64,000 nucleotides of DNA from contig BRON01000001.1 in NCBI GenBank assembly GCA_024345305.1, positions 1,302,001 to 1,366,000 on the forward strand, given 5' to 3'. Positions within the stretch are counted from its first letter, which is position 1. Every line of letters starts with the position of its first letter. The position numbers and the translations under genes were made by a program. Shown piece after piece: positions 43,276-54,458 of this stretch. The DNA comes from Mrakia gelida (taxonomy: Eukaryota; Basidiomycota; Tremellomycetes; Cystofilobasidiales; Mrakiaceae). Below the pieces are notes generated by a model. The model did no database searches. It was not told the DNA's origin and saw only the letters and a list, made by a program, of their open reading frames with translations.

Positions 43276-44295
43276 ATGGATCTTCGCTCCCAACTCTCCT
43301 CGTCCTCCTCCTCCTCTCCCACGACGTCCATCTGGTCGGTCGCATCCGACATTCCTTCCTCCTCTCCGACCTCTTCTTTTTCCTCGAACTCGGCCAACAA
43401 CAGCGATTACGAGCAGAGGGATGTGAGGACGTACTTGGGGTACTTGGAACCTGTTGGAGATGGGGAGGCAGGCTTTGGAGGAGTAGGATTTGATTGGGAG
43501 CTGGAGCGCGTCGAGAAGAGCTGGAACTGCTCGTCGTCCTTTGGAGGTTCCGACGAGTCGACTTGTGAGTCATCGTATACCACTTATACCTCTCTGAGCT
43601 TGATCAAACCGAACAAGGACGAGGAAGAGCGAAGAACGAGCACGACCTGACCTCTCCGCTCGCTGCTCGTCGTTCAGCCACCTCCCCCTCCTTCTCCCTC
43701 CTCCACCTTAACCTCGACCCCCGAACCATCCACATCCCAGCAGCCGAATCCATCTCCTCCCCACAACCCTCGAACTCAGTCGACCCCGGACTCCTTAACT
43801 CCTCCTCCTCGTCCTCGAAAACGCGTCGCGTCGATTTGGGAGCGGTTGGGTCTGACGGAGAGGAGCTGGACGGGGATGAGCTGGAGCAGAGGAGGAAGAA
43901 AGAGAAGAGGAAGGTTACGAATCGAATCAGTGAGTGGGAGCGTCTCTCGTTTCGAGCGAGAGGGTGAGAGACGAAAGTCGAAGGTCGAGCTCGAACGGAT
44001 AGTGGGACGCTGACCGGCGACGCTTCAACCCTTTTTTCGCAGGTGCAAGGAACTTCCGAGAGCGACGAAGGAAGGAGCAGGATCAGTTGGAGAAGGTCTT
44101 GGAGTTGAGGGGTGAGTTGATCGGCTTCGTTCGTTCGGAGAGGTAAAGAGGAAAGAGACGCGTCGAGCTGATCCTCATCCCTCGCCTCTTTTGGTCCACC
44201 TCCTTTCGACAGATCACGAGCTCGAGGTTCTGAGGAGGGAAGCTGAGAGACTTCGAGCTGAGAACTCGAATCTCAAAGCGGACGATAGGCAGTGA
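43276..44295 (+). CDS. bZIP transcription factor, second of a tandem pair
   Basis: Predicted nuclear regulator of 230 residues. Exons: 43276-43564, 43678-43929, 44043-44111 and 44213-44295. The basic region is EKRKVTNRISARNFRERRRK (about 171-190), N-x7-R intact, followed by a heptad coiled coil (QLEKVLELRDHELEVLRREA). The third exon is exactly 69 bases, as in the upstream bZIP gene, and all three introns fall in the same phase and at matching places. A DPRTIHIP motif (about residue 110) matches DPRTIFIP of the neighbour. The N-terminus is Ser-rich with a short acidic, aromatic part (DVRTYLGYLEP). This strongly suggests an old tandem duplication followed by divergence outside the bZIP and the short shared motif. 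The start at 43276 is the first ATG in frame after upstream pyrimidine-rich DNA. Confidence 0.9.
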
Positions 44296-44779
44296 GGAGC
44301 TTTCGTTTCTTTTTGTGACGACGCGTTTCGATTTTTCTCTTTCGATGACTTTTGATGTCCCTTTTTTGAGTTTCTCTCCGAGAGCGCTCAACTCAGCTGA
44401 TGCCACCCCACCAGCAGGATCTTACGTTTCCGTCTCTTTCCCCAGCGCATCTACAGCAGCAGCGACGGCTGAAACACCAGCGTCTCGCGTTCGACCGAGG
44501 GGTGAGCTCGCCTTCGACGGATCTGACCGTCCCTTTCATCGCGGAGGCTCCTTCTGAAAGCACGAGCTCAGGAATCACTTCAGAATCTCCAGCTATGGCG
44601 TTTGTTCGCACCTCTCTCTTTTCGCTTTCCCCAGGTCGATCTGCCCTCTCTCGACGAGCTCTTTTGAGCCTCAACTACAACTCCCTCCCCTGCCAGTCGC
44701 TCCCTCCCTCTCGCTCTTCCTCCTCGTTCCCTCTCTTCCCTTCCTTCCCCTCATCTCCCTCGCCTGCCCTCTCCCGAAG
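44296..44779. other. Promoter region of the TauD-type gene
   Basis: About 480 bases lie between the second bZIP gene and the dioxygenase start. It is pyrimidine-rich close to the start codon. No supported coding signal is seen. Confidence 0.5.
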
Positions 44780-46210
44780 ATGCCTATCGCCACTCCCACC
44801 TTCCCTGCTCCCCTTCAATCCACCCTCTCCCTCTCCAAACTCCCTCAGTTCGACCTCACCCCCTCCATCGGGACGGAGCTCTCCAAGGAGACCCAGATCT
44901 CTGCTCTCCTCGATAACCCCGTCGCCATTCGAGATCTCGCCATCCTCATCGCTCAGCGAGGAGTCGTCTTTTTCCGAGAGCAGGATTTGACGACCGAGCA
45001 GCAGAAGGAGTTCATCGACAAGATCGGGAGGGAGTCTGGCAGGCCTGCAGAGTCGACATTCCACATCCATCCCCTCACTCCAACCTCTTCAGAGCTTGGA
45101 GATGAGGTTCTGAAGATCGTGCCAGGATTCGGTTTCCGAGACATGCTGGAGCAGCCGTCGAATCTCCCTCGAGCGTCGGGAGGCTGGGTGAGTCCGCGTC
45201 TCAACCTCGAACCTCTGTCGTTTATCGTCGCTGACTTCTTTTCCATCTTCCCAGCACTCCGATATCACCTTCGAGCCTTTCCCTTCCAACTACGCTGCGC
45301 TGAAGCTCACCACGATCCCGAAGGTGGGAGGAGATACAGTGAGTTCTGAAGGACGTTTCGCGTCGGGAGTCGCGAGTTTCTTCGCTGACTCCTTCTTTCT
45401 TTTCAGCTCTGGGCCAGCGGCTACGAGGCCTACGACCGACTCTCTCCCGCCCTTCAGCAATTCCTCAGCACTCTCACTGCTACTCACTCCGGCGAGGCTT
45501 TCAAGCGCGTAAAAACTGTCAATATTCGGTCTCCTCGAGGTCACCCTGAGAACTCTGGCGACGATGTGAGTTTCGCATCTTTCCTCCCTCTCTCAATTTT
45601 CAATACTGACTCTTCCTGTCTTTCAGCTTCTCGCCGTGCACCCTATCATCCGAACGAACCCCGTCACCGGCTGGAAATCGCTTTACGTCAACAAGGCGTG
45701 AGTTCGTCTCGCTTGCCTGGCTCGCTCGCTTCTCCATCTGACGTGATCTTCCTCTCTTGCTCCAGTTTCACCAAGAGGATCAACGAGCTTTCGCTCGACG
45801 AGTCAGATCACCTTCTCTCCTACCTCTTCGGTGAGTCTCAGCTCCGAACAGCGATCGCGTCGAGGCAGCGAAACGGATCGCTGACCCCCGTTCTTTCGCA
45901 TTCAGCTCACATCAACCAGAACCACGATCTTCAAGTCAGGTTCAAATGGGCTGAAGGGTCGCTCGCCGTTTGGGACAACAGATCGACCTTCCATACTGGT
46001 GCGTTCATCATCTCCGGCCTCTCGACGCGTCGTCCTCGCTGACTTTTCCTCCCACTCTTCCTTCGATCGCGCTCAGTCACGAACGACTACGGAAGGGAGC
46101 ACCGAGAGGGAAACAGGGTCATCAGCATTGGAGAGCGACCTTACTACGATCCTAACTCGACGAGTCGAAGGGAGGCGTTGAGGGACGGGGCTGGGAGTGA
46201 TTTGGCTTGA
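44780..46210 (+). CDS. TauD/TfdA-family 2-oxoglutarate-dependent dioxygenase
   Basis: Predicted Fe(II)/2-oxoglutarate enzyme of 337 residues, probably cleaving alkyl sulfonates such as taurine to release sulfite, as yeast Jlp1 does. Exons: 44780-45187, 45255-45338, 45407-45565, 45627-45697, 45766-45830, 45906-45998 and 46077-46210; phases close. The N-terminal fold block reads RDLAILIAQRGVVFFREQ. The iron site is HSD (His137, Asp139) placed right at the exon 2 start, with the distal His in DNRSTFHT (about 292). The 2-oxoglutarate-binding Arg lies after it in NRVISIGERPYYD. GWKSLYVNKAFTKRINEL is the usual middle segment. The exact substrate cannot be told from sequence; herbicide-type or other sulfonates are alternatives. 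It lies just upstream of an allantoicase gene on the same strand. Confidence 0.92.
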
Positions 46211-46462
46211 GCTAGCATTTTCTTCTCCCTTTTAACGATTGTTTCGAGATTCTGATGACCAGACATGTGCTTCTTTCCACGTTCGAAACTTTTCCCTCTC
46301 GATCAGGGCGAGAAGATCCCTTCGCGACCGTCGCTGAGGAAGAACGAACGAGCTTCGACGTTCGAGCTCAAGGCGCTCCTTTCCTCTCCTTCCTTCCTCT
46401 TCAACCCCCAGCCCTGCTCTCCCTCCCCTTTCCCAGCACCTTCCGACTCTCCCCTTGCAGAG

Positions 46463-48071
46463 ATGTCCTTCTCCTCTATCGCCTTCGACGACTTTGAATC
46501 CACCTTTGGGGCTCTGGAGGAGGTCTCGAGCGTTGCATTGGGAGGAGTGGTGATCTCGAGGTCGGACGATTTCTTCTCTCCGTGAGTGCTGCTGACTACT
46601 AGAATGACGATTTGAGAGCTCAGAATCTGACTCCGATTATCCTGTTCTTCTTCACGCAAAGTTAGAGCTTCAGATCTGCTCAAGGTTGGCGTGAGTAGTT
46701 GCTTTCGCTTGGACGAGCTCATCCCTTCCTTCCCTCGAGCTCGAGCTCACCACCCCTCCCTGCCTTTGCCCCTCGGCTAGCCCGCCGTCGCCTATCCGGG
46801 AGTGTTCGACAAGAACGGAAGCGTCATGGATGGCTGGGAGAGCCAGAGACACAATCCTGAGCACGATTGGTGAGCTCTACTTCCTCCCTTCCTCCTCCCT
46901 CCTCCTTCGGTTTCACTGATGGCTTTGCTCTTTAACTCTCTCCTTCAGGGCCATCATCAAACTGGGACCTGAATCTGCGACCATTCGTGGCTTCGATATC
47001 GATACCACTCATTTCTCAGGAAACGAAGCTCCAGCAGCCTCCGTCGACGCCATCTTCTCGCCCAACGCTGTTCCTACCAACGACTCTCTACTCGTTCGTC
47101 CATCCTTTCCGCTTCCCATCTCGCTTCTCGCATTCTCGCTCCTATCTCGCTTCTCGGATTGTTCACGCATCTTCCTTCACAGTGGACCTCCCTTCTTCTA
47201 CCTCAACCCCTCGGCCCGTCGACTCGTCATCTCTTCGAGCTCACCTCCCCCTCTTCTACTATCCCCTTCACTCACCTCCGTCTCAACAACATTCCCGATG
47301 GAGGCATCGCTCGCTTCCGAGCCTATGGAACCGTCGTCGCTCCTCATCTCTCGGCAGGATTACTCGACCTGACTCGCAACGGCGAAGTCGTTGCGAGCTC
47401 AGACGCGCATTACGGAGGAGCCCACTATCTTTTGCTCCCAGGGAGAGGAGAGACGATGGAAGACGGTTGGCACACCAAAAGATCGCGTACTCCTGGTCAT
47501 TCTGATTCGGTGATCATCAAGTTGTGAGTCTCGACAAGGGAGGATTCTCGACCGTTCGTTGTCGCGCGAGCTCGAGCTGACCTTCTTCGTATCGAACCGA
47601 CAGAGGATCAAGGGGAACGATCAACAAGCTCAACATCGACACTTCTCACTTCATTGGCAACTTCCCTGATGGCGTCGCCGTTGATGCGATCTTGAGCGAA
47701 GAGGTTCGTTCTTCGTTCACTCCCTCGTCTTCCACTCGAGTATCATCGCTGAAGCTCACCTCTCTTCACTTTCCCCCCCTTCCTCTCTCGCCTCAGGATG
47801 TTCCTCCTTTGGCATCTGAGTCAGGATGGACTCAGCTTCTCGGTAGATCCAAGGTCGGACCTCACGCTGAGCACTTCTTCGAAGTTGACGACGCGTCCAA
47901 TCAAGTCTTCTCTCACGTTCGCATGACGATCTTCCCCGGTTCGTGCCTCACCCTGCTCAACGAATGTACGCCGTCTCTCTTCCTTCGTCCGAAGCTGACG
48001 CGCTGTGTCTTTCCTTCTTCTCAGACGGGGGAGTCAAGCGACTTCGCGTCTACGGCACACCCTCAGCTTGA
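46463..48071 (+). CDS. Allantoicase
   Basis: Hydrolyses allantoate to ureidoglycolate and urea in purine degradation, letting the cell use purines as nitrogen source. Exons: 46463-46581, 46666-46690, 46781-46869, 46949-47093, 47183-47523, 47604-47703, 47797-47938 and 48025-48071, giving 335 residues (yeast Dal2 about 343). The two repeated jelly-roll halves are visible. The first has GSVMDGWESQRHN, DWAIIKLG and IRGFDIDTTHFSGNEAPA. The second has MEDGWHTKRSR, DSVIIKLGSRGTINKLNIDT and HFIGNFPDGVAVDAI. The repeat of G-x-x-DGWxxxR and TxHFxGN is the hallmark of the family. The N-terminus VALGGVVISRSDDFFSP also fits. The second exon is only 25 bases. The start has MSFSSIAFDD, close to the normal family start. 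Confidence 0.95.
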
Positions 48072-48830
48072 TCTGCCCGCGCGCTTATCCCTCTTGTTTG
48101 ACCTACTACTCTGATCAACCTTGATACCTATCGATTTGGTCTTCACCGTACCCGTCCTTATCTGGACTCCTCGCGAGTCGTCGCGATGGAGGAGAGCAGC
48201 CGCGAGCTCTCGAACGGACGCCAACTTTTCGCCGCTTTGGAACGTCGTTCTGGATCTGGAAACGAGCTGAAGGTACGCTCAATTTGCTTACACCTTCTCT
48301 CACATCGGCGGAAAGGAGGAAGATAGGGAGGAAGGAAGACTGGGAAGGAACCGACGAGCTTCTCCTTCCGATCGTTCCGACGCCCCCGAATGTCGGCTTC
48401 GACCTCCCTTCCTTCCCCAGTTAGGAGATGGCTGGACCCTTGCTCGCCTCTTTGAATCTTCTCTTGGACCCGAACTACCTTAGCCTAACTTCAAGCTCGG
48501 AAACCATCAACAACCCACTCCTTCGTTCCTCTTCCCATCCGCTCGAACGACAACCTTTCCCCTTCGCGTCGAGCCCAGATCACTCATCGACCACTCCCCC
48601 ATTTCCCCTCACGTGTCGCCGCCTCCGCAATTCTTCCGGCAGCGTGCCTTCATCTCGAATCTGTCTCAAGTCCTCCGATCACGCTTGACACCACCCGACT
48701 ATCTTGCCCCTCCCACGCTCTTCTGCTTCCTCAAAGCCTGTCGCTCGGTTCGCACCGTTCGCTTCCCCTCCCTCTCTTCCACCACTCCCACCTCCCCCTT
48801 CCCTTCTTCACATCCTTATCGCTCATCGTC
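48072..48830. other. Intergenic region upstream of the seven-helix gene
   Basis: About 760 bases between two plus-strand genes. It is pyrimidine-rich near the next start codon. ORFs here are Ser/Pro-rich shadows without splice support. Confidence 0.5.
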
Positions 48831-51664
48831 ATGACTGTGGACGTCCCGTTCACCGAGTATCCGTACATGAAGGTGAGCTCTCCCTTTCCTTCTTGACGTT
48901 CGTCTCAAGCACTCGGAGAGAGTCGCTGCTGTATTCTTCCAGTGCTTTTCCTTCTCCACGTCCCCAAAGTCTTCGCTGATGTCAACCCTCATCTTGCTTT
49001 CTTTTTACAGCCAACCTCCGGTGAGTTCTCGACGCTTTCTGTGCCTCGGAGCGAGCAGGAAGGAAGGAAACGAAGGAGGTCGAGCTCGTTGACCTCGAAC
49101 GAATCGTCTTCGCTTCCCGCCCAAGGTCGCTGCTCGGGAGCTGACCTCCTCCCTCGCCCTTTTTCTGAAACAGTCTTTCCTAGACCAGGAATGCAAGCTC
49201 TAGCAGCTGTGCTGTGTGAGTCTCGCCTCAATTTTACACTGCTCGACGGAAGACAGGGACGGTGAGGCTGACTTCCGTCGTCTTGCTCTTTGCTCTCGCA
49301 GTCTTCCTTTCGTGCTCCATCCTCTCCTACATCACCGCTCGTAGGAGCGTCACGCTCTACCCCTTATCCATAGCCAGCTGGAGAGCCTACGGGTGGCCCC
49401 GAATCGTCTGTCTTCTGGTTTTCACGAGCTCGTTCGTCGATTTCTTCTCTCGATCAGCTCGACCGTTTTCAAAGGGCTGGCTGACCTTTTCCCGTGCTTT
49501 CATCTCCAGATGGGGTTTCCTCTTCAGCTCTGGAGTTCTCGTTCTGGGTGTAGGGATGAGCGCGTCCGACGCTGCTTGCTCGTCGGGGATCTTTCTTTGC
49601 GTGGTAAGCTCGAGGGACTTTCGTCGCGTCGACCAACCAGATCGAGCTGACTTCAACCGCTCGTTCTCCATCAGGTCTTCTACGCGACCTCCAAGATCTT
49701 CAGTAAGCCGATTCCTTCACTGATCTTCGTCTCAACGTACTAATCACCGTTCGCTTGCCAGTCTACCTCTTCTTGATCGAAAAGGTTCGAGCCGTTTCCT
49801 CGTCGTGCTCGTCGTGCTGCCCTTCGATTTTCTCTCGCTGACTCGTCCCCATTCTTCCCTCAGGTCTATGTCGTCTCCTGCACGACCGTTCCTCGCTTCC
49901 ATTCAACGACCTACCTCACCTGTTTCACGGGAGTCGTGATGTACGCTGTGATCTTGGTGCTGATGATTATCGGTGAGCGCCTCGAACAGGATTTGCCGAC
50001 GTCCAGGTCCCTCCGGATGCTGACTTCTACTCTCTTCTCCCCTACAGGACGGATATCGGACATCGCGGAGAACGGGAGCTGCCACATCGGACTCAAACCT
50101 TTCGCGTGAGTTTCAAACTCCTCGTGTCGTTCGCTTTTGAGATCGAGCCTCACGCCCTTCTCGTTGTCCTCCCAGTTCCATTCCTCTACTGAGCTACGAT
50201 CTCTTCCTCAACGTGGTGGTGAGTCGGCCCAAACGATCTTCCGCGATAACGATGGGAGCTAACTCGCTCGTTGCTTCCTCGTTCAAAGTTGACGTCGTTG
50301 TTCGTCGTACCGATCCTTCGCCAAAAGTGTAAGTCCTCCTCTAATTCACTCCGGTCAACTCTCGCTCATATTCACATAAACATCCAGTCACGAACCCGAG
50401 GATACGAGGGGTCGCTATCAGAGCAGTGAGCTCTCTTGTCTCGAACGTGTTGCGTCGATTCGAGCTCGAAGCTGACATTCTCCTCTTTCCCTTCCTAGAT
50501 GATCGCCGCTATCATGGCTTTGACTACATCGAGGTGGGTCTCCTACTCTGTTCCTTCAGTTATGAACTGTTACTGACCTCGACCTTGCCGACCTCTCTAC
50601 CATCAGCGTCAAGTGAGTCGAGTCAAGTCGCGTTTCAGCCCTCTCTTGCTTTCGTCACTGAACCACTTCGCTCCTTCTTCTTCCTCAGCATCGCCATCTT
50701 GACTCTAATGCACGGAAGACAGCTCGGGTTCGTCTGTCTGTCTTCTTGTGGAGCTGATGTGAGTGCTCTCGGCTTTTTCTTCGCGCCGAACGAAGAACGA
50801 AGTTGAAGTGTAGATCTCAACCCTGACGGGTCTTGTATCTCCCTCTCGCCCCACGCAGGTCACGGTCAACGCCCTGGTCCTCTTCTATGCTACCTGGGTA
50901 GGTATCAGAGGTCTCGTTCTGGGTGATTCGAATCGCTCTGCTTCGCTAACACCTCCTCGTCGCCTCTTTCTTCCTTCCCTCCTCCTCAGGCTCCTGGATC
51001 CAATCGAGAAGACGGCCGATCTCTCCCCTCCTTCGTTCGGAAGGGATCCCACCAGCTCGGAGATCACGATAACGTCGGGAACCAGAAGGTGAGCGACCAT
51101 TCCTTCTTTCTTTCTCGAGATCTTTGAACGCGAAGCGCAACTGACCGACGCGTCTTCCCTTCGCCGTTCTTGTCCCTCACAGGAAGCTCGACAATACTGC
51201 AACTTCCCCGATCCCGACACCGGTCTATACTTCAACGGCTCCCCTCAAGATGACTCTATCAGCCACTTCCCTGGAGTGAGAACGACGCTCGAGAGATTCG
51301 ACACGCGTTCGCTCTCGGGAGATGGTCAAAACGAGCTGAACTCAATCTCGGTTCGTTCTGACTCTCCCTTCTCAACGTCTGCAGAACGAGCTGGAGCTGA
51401 TAATGCTCTCTCTTGGCTTGGATGCGTCAGGTCTCCGTTGTTCAGAACGTTTCCTCGCACTGGGAAGACGAGTCGTCGCCGTCCTCGTCCTTTGCCCCCG
51501 AGCTTTCTCGCTTCCCGATCACGTACCCCCGTCGGTGTTCTCGGTACAACCTCGAGTCCTGCTCGTTACACACACTTGCCTACGTTGGGTCTGCGGGAGA
51601 CGAGGAGATGGAAGAGGGGAAGAAGGAGGATGAGAACCGCCGTCCGAAGAGCGTCGACTTGTGA
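48831..51664 (+). CDS. Seven-helix receptor-like membrane protein, 19 exons
   Basis: Predicted integral membrane protein of 410 residues with seven hydrophobic segments and the look of a fungal G-protein-coupled-receptor-like protein. Exons: 48831-48872, 49011-49020, 49174-49215, 49302-49431, 49510-49603, 49675-49702, 49762-49784, 49864-49972, 50048-50105, 50176-50218, 50289-50328, 50388-50425, 50499-50533, 50607-50612, 50689-50758, 50859-50897, 50990-51088, 51183-51275 and 51431-51664; every phase closes. Helices: AAVLFFLSCSILSYIT, IVCLLVFTSSWGFLFSSGVL, SGIFLCVVFYATSKIFIYLF (ending LIEK), TGVVMYAVILVLMIIG, LLSYDLFLNVVLTSLFVV, MIAAIMALTTSSVNIAIL and VTVNALVLFYATW. The hydrophilic C-terminal tail of about 140 residues is Ser-rich and acidic. 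No named family was recognised with certainty. Exon 14 is only 6 bases. The next gene is arrestin-like, which supports a receptor role by context only. Confidence 0.75.
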
Positions 51665-52077
51665 GCTTTCTTTTTCGTCCTTCTCATCTCTGTTGTTTCG
51701 TGTTTGCCTCTTGGGATTTAGTTTGCCACATATAAGCGATTTGGCCTACTCAGTCGTACTTCCTTCGCCTCTCGAGCTGCTGAAAGGGGAACGAAGCTCG
51801 AATCGCGACACGTCGTCCCTCCGTCTTTCTCCCTCTCGAGCGGAGTCGTTCACAGCAAATCAGCTGTGCACTTGCCTCACTCAAGCTCAAGCACATCACT
51901 CGAGCTATGCTCTATCTCTAACAGTGCAGTGCAAGCGCGTCACCTTTTCGGCTCGCAGCTTTTTCTTCATCTCGCTTCCGACTTCTCCTTGGCTTCATTT
52001 CCTCCTTGCCGAAGTCCCCATCCCTCCGTCGCTTCCACTCTCCCTCCCACCAACCACCACACCCACTCTGAGCCAGA
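51665..52077. other. Promoter region of the arrestin-like gene
   Basis: About 410 bases between two plus-strand genes, with pyrimidine-rich DNA close to the start at 52078. Nothing else was seen. Confidence 0.5.
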
Positions 52078-54200
52078 ATGACTATCTTCTCCGCCCTTCA
52101 TCGATCTACATCTTCCTCGTCCGGACCTTCTCCTCCTCCCAAGCCAGCGTTCGAGGTCGATTTCCCGAACCAGAAGCGAGTCTTCACAGCCGGATCGATT
52201 GTTCGAGGAACCGTCTCCGTCGACCCTGCTGCTTGCGAGAGGGAGAGCATCAAGGAGATCACAGTCAGGTTCAAAGTAGAGCAGGTGAGTGGGCTCGTCT
52301 CGCGAATGTGGGGGCTGCGAAGAAGAGGAGAAGGAGGAGGAAGGTGAGGATGTTGAGCTCGACTCTTTTGCTGATCTTCCTCCCCCCCCCCCTCGACCCC
52401 ATCATCTCGCGTTCCCTCAGCGCTCAACCTTCTACAGATACTACGGAGGAAACTCTCATGATTACAGACAACAGACTAAGAAGCTGGTAAGTCATCGCTT
52501 CAGCTCTTTAGAGCCATCAGAAGGAGTCGAGCGGCTCGAGCTCACCTCGACTCCCTCCGTTCTCCCGTCCCTCCGATCTCTTCTCTTTAACTCCCAGTAC
52601 ACGAACGAGGTCGTCATCTGGACCTCAGATACCTCAGCTCCCCTCTCCATCGCCCAAGAAGAGCCCGATGTCGAAAAGCTTCGAGATCTCAAGCTTCAAG
52701 TTGACGAGAAGGCAGCGTCCGCCGCTGCTCTCGTCCCTTCCTCCCTCGCCGCCTCCCTTCTCACTCCTCCCACCAGTCCCCTCGTCCCCTCCTCCAGCAA
52801 GTCCTTATCGACTTCCTTCTCCTTCTCCTTCACCATCCCTACGCTCGACGAGCAGGCCTTGACGGGCAACATCCTCCCTCCCTCTTTGGACGGAGGTAAG
52901 AGGATCAGCTCGAACATGGCGAAGTACTCCTTCTACTCGCGAACGGTCGGCTTCAACAAGTGTGAGTTCAACCTCTTTGAAGACCCTACTCATCTCAACT
53001 CTAACCACCTTCGGTTTTCCCTGCAGACTCCATCAAAGTGGCTGGAATCGCTACCAAGACCTTCAAGAAAAGCACGAGGTTCGTGTCGCGTCGTTCCCTT
53101 TCCCTCTCCTCGGCCCACCTCTTGATCGCCTTTTTCACTCTTTCATCTTCTTGCGGGAGCAGGAAAGTCCTCCCGTTCATCTACCTTCCACCTCGAACCA
53201 CCGTCCCCGCCGCCATCCCTCCCACCCTCGTTCCCGTCGCGCTTTCCTACGAGGACGACAACACCAAAACTTCCCTTCCTGCTGCCGCTCCTGCTCAACC
53301 ATCCGAAGCTGAGGGATGGAAGACCTACACCGTCGTCAAAGAGTGGAGAGAAGGAATGTTTTCGAAGAAGAAGAAGCTCGTCGTCAAGGTTCGTCCGAGT
53401 CCTCCTCGTTTCGCGAGCTCCCTGCTCATCTCCTCGACTAACGCGTTCGTCCTCCTCTTCAACAGCTCGCTCTCCCTTCACTCCCAGCCTTCAATTCGTC
53501 GACTCCAGTCCCCTACCATCTCTCACTCCTCCTCCTCTCACCACCAACCGCGTCGAGCGAAGGATCCTCCCCTCAACCCGTCAACCTCCCCTCAACCCAA
53601 CAGATCGGCCTCTTCCTCATCCGAGAGCTCTGGACGACCGCTCGAGGGGCAAGCCAAACGGTCAAGCAGACTCTGGGTCAAGTCGGCGAGGCTGTTGGAG
53701 AGAGAGTATGGTACGGCGAGGGAAGACTTTGGGACGAGTTCGATGTCGACGTCGTCTCGAACGAGGAAGCAGGCAAGGCGGTCAAGGGACCGAAGGAGAA
53801 GCGATGGGGAGTCGAGATCGTGATGGTTGGAGAGATGGTTTTCGACGTAGTCCCTAGCTTCGAGAGGATTGGGTCCCTTGCTGTTAACGTGAGTCGCGTC
53901 GTTTCCTCCTTGCTCCTCACGTCGTCGTCTCGTCGTTTCTCTCAAAGTGTCTGACGTTGGGTTCTTTATTTACATCAGTACCGACTCGACGTTCGTCTCC
54001 CCCTCAAAGGGCTCTTCCAAGACCTCGACGAGAAGATCGTGCCTTCGATCAAGATCTCGTCGAACGCCGTGGAGGCGAAGGAGGGACAGGAGGAAGGCGA
54101 GCTTGGGGACGCGACGGCGACGGGTCTTCTCCCTCCTTCGTACTTCGATGTGGTCGATGGGGATTCAGATGATGAGGGAGAGAAGGATAAGAAGCTTTGA
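52078..54200 (+). CDS. Alpha-arrestin-like protein with PPxY motif
   Basis: Predicted cytosolic adaptor of 519 residues, of the arrestin-fold type that links membrane proteins to a Rsp5-type ubiquitin ligase for uptake. Exons: 52078-52284, 52421-52486, 52598-52961, 53027-53078, 53163-53388, 53466-53888 and 53979-54200; phases close. The N-terminal arrestin half begins with FEVDFPNQKRVFTAGSIVRG and continues through IKEITVRFKVEQ and FYRYYGG. The C-terminal half has KVLPFIYLPPRTTVPAAIPP, STPVPYHLSL and LFLIRELWTTARG. A PPSY sequence at about 498-501 (LLPPSYFDVVDGD) matches the PPxY motif that binds WW domains. An acidic, Lys-rich tail follows. A Ser/Ala/Pro-rich insert (about 110-160) interrupts the first half. 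The arrestin assignment rests on strand-like pattern and the PPxY motif and should be tested by profile search. Confidence 0.72.
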
Positions 54201-54458
54201 TTCGAGTTACTAGCTTACGTCTAACGATCTTTATGGCGGCCCATTTCACGAAATCGTCCATGTCGAAGAAGGGAGGGATGCTTTTCGAAACGGCTCAGCT
54301 CTGTGTTCTCCTCTTCGCGTCTCACCTCACATGAAGCAAAAGTCGTATCAGCTCGTGAATCAAAGAAAAGGCAAAATCAAAAGGAAAGGAAAGCAAGCAA
54401 GAAGAAGCAAACAAACGACTATCCATCCAACTTCGACGCGTCCCTCCCTCCCTCGACG

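Noticed and set aside
51276..52490. 404-codon plus-strand open frame
   Set aside because: It spans the last intron and exon of the seven-helix gene in a wrong frame, the intergenic DNA and the start of the arrestin-like gene.
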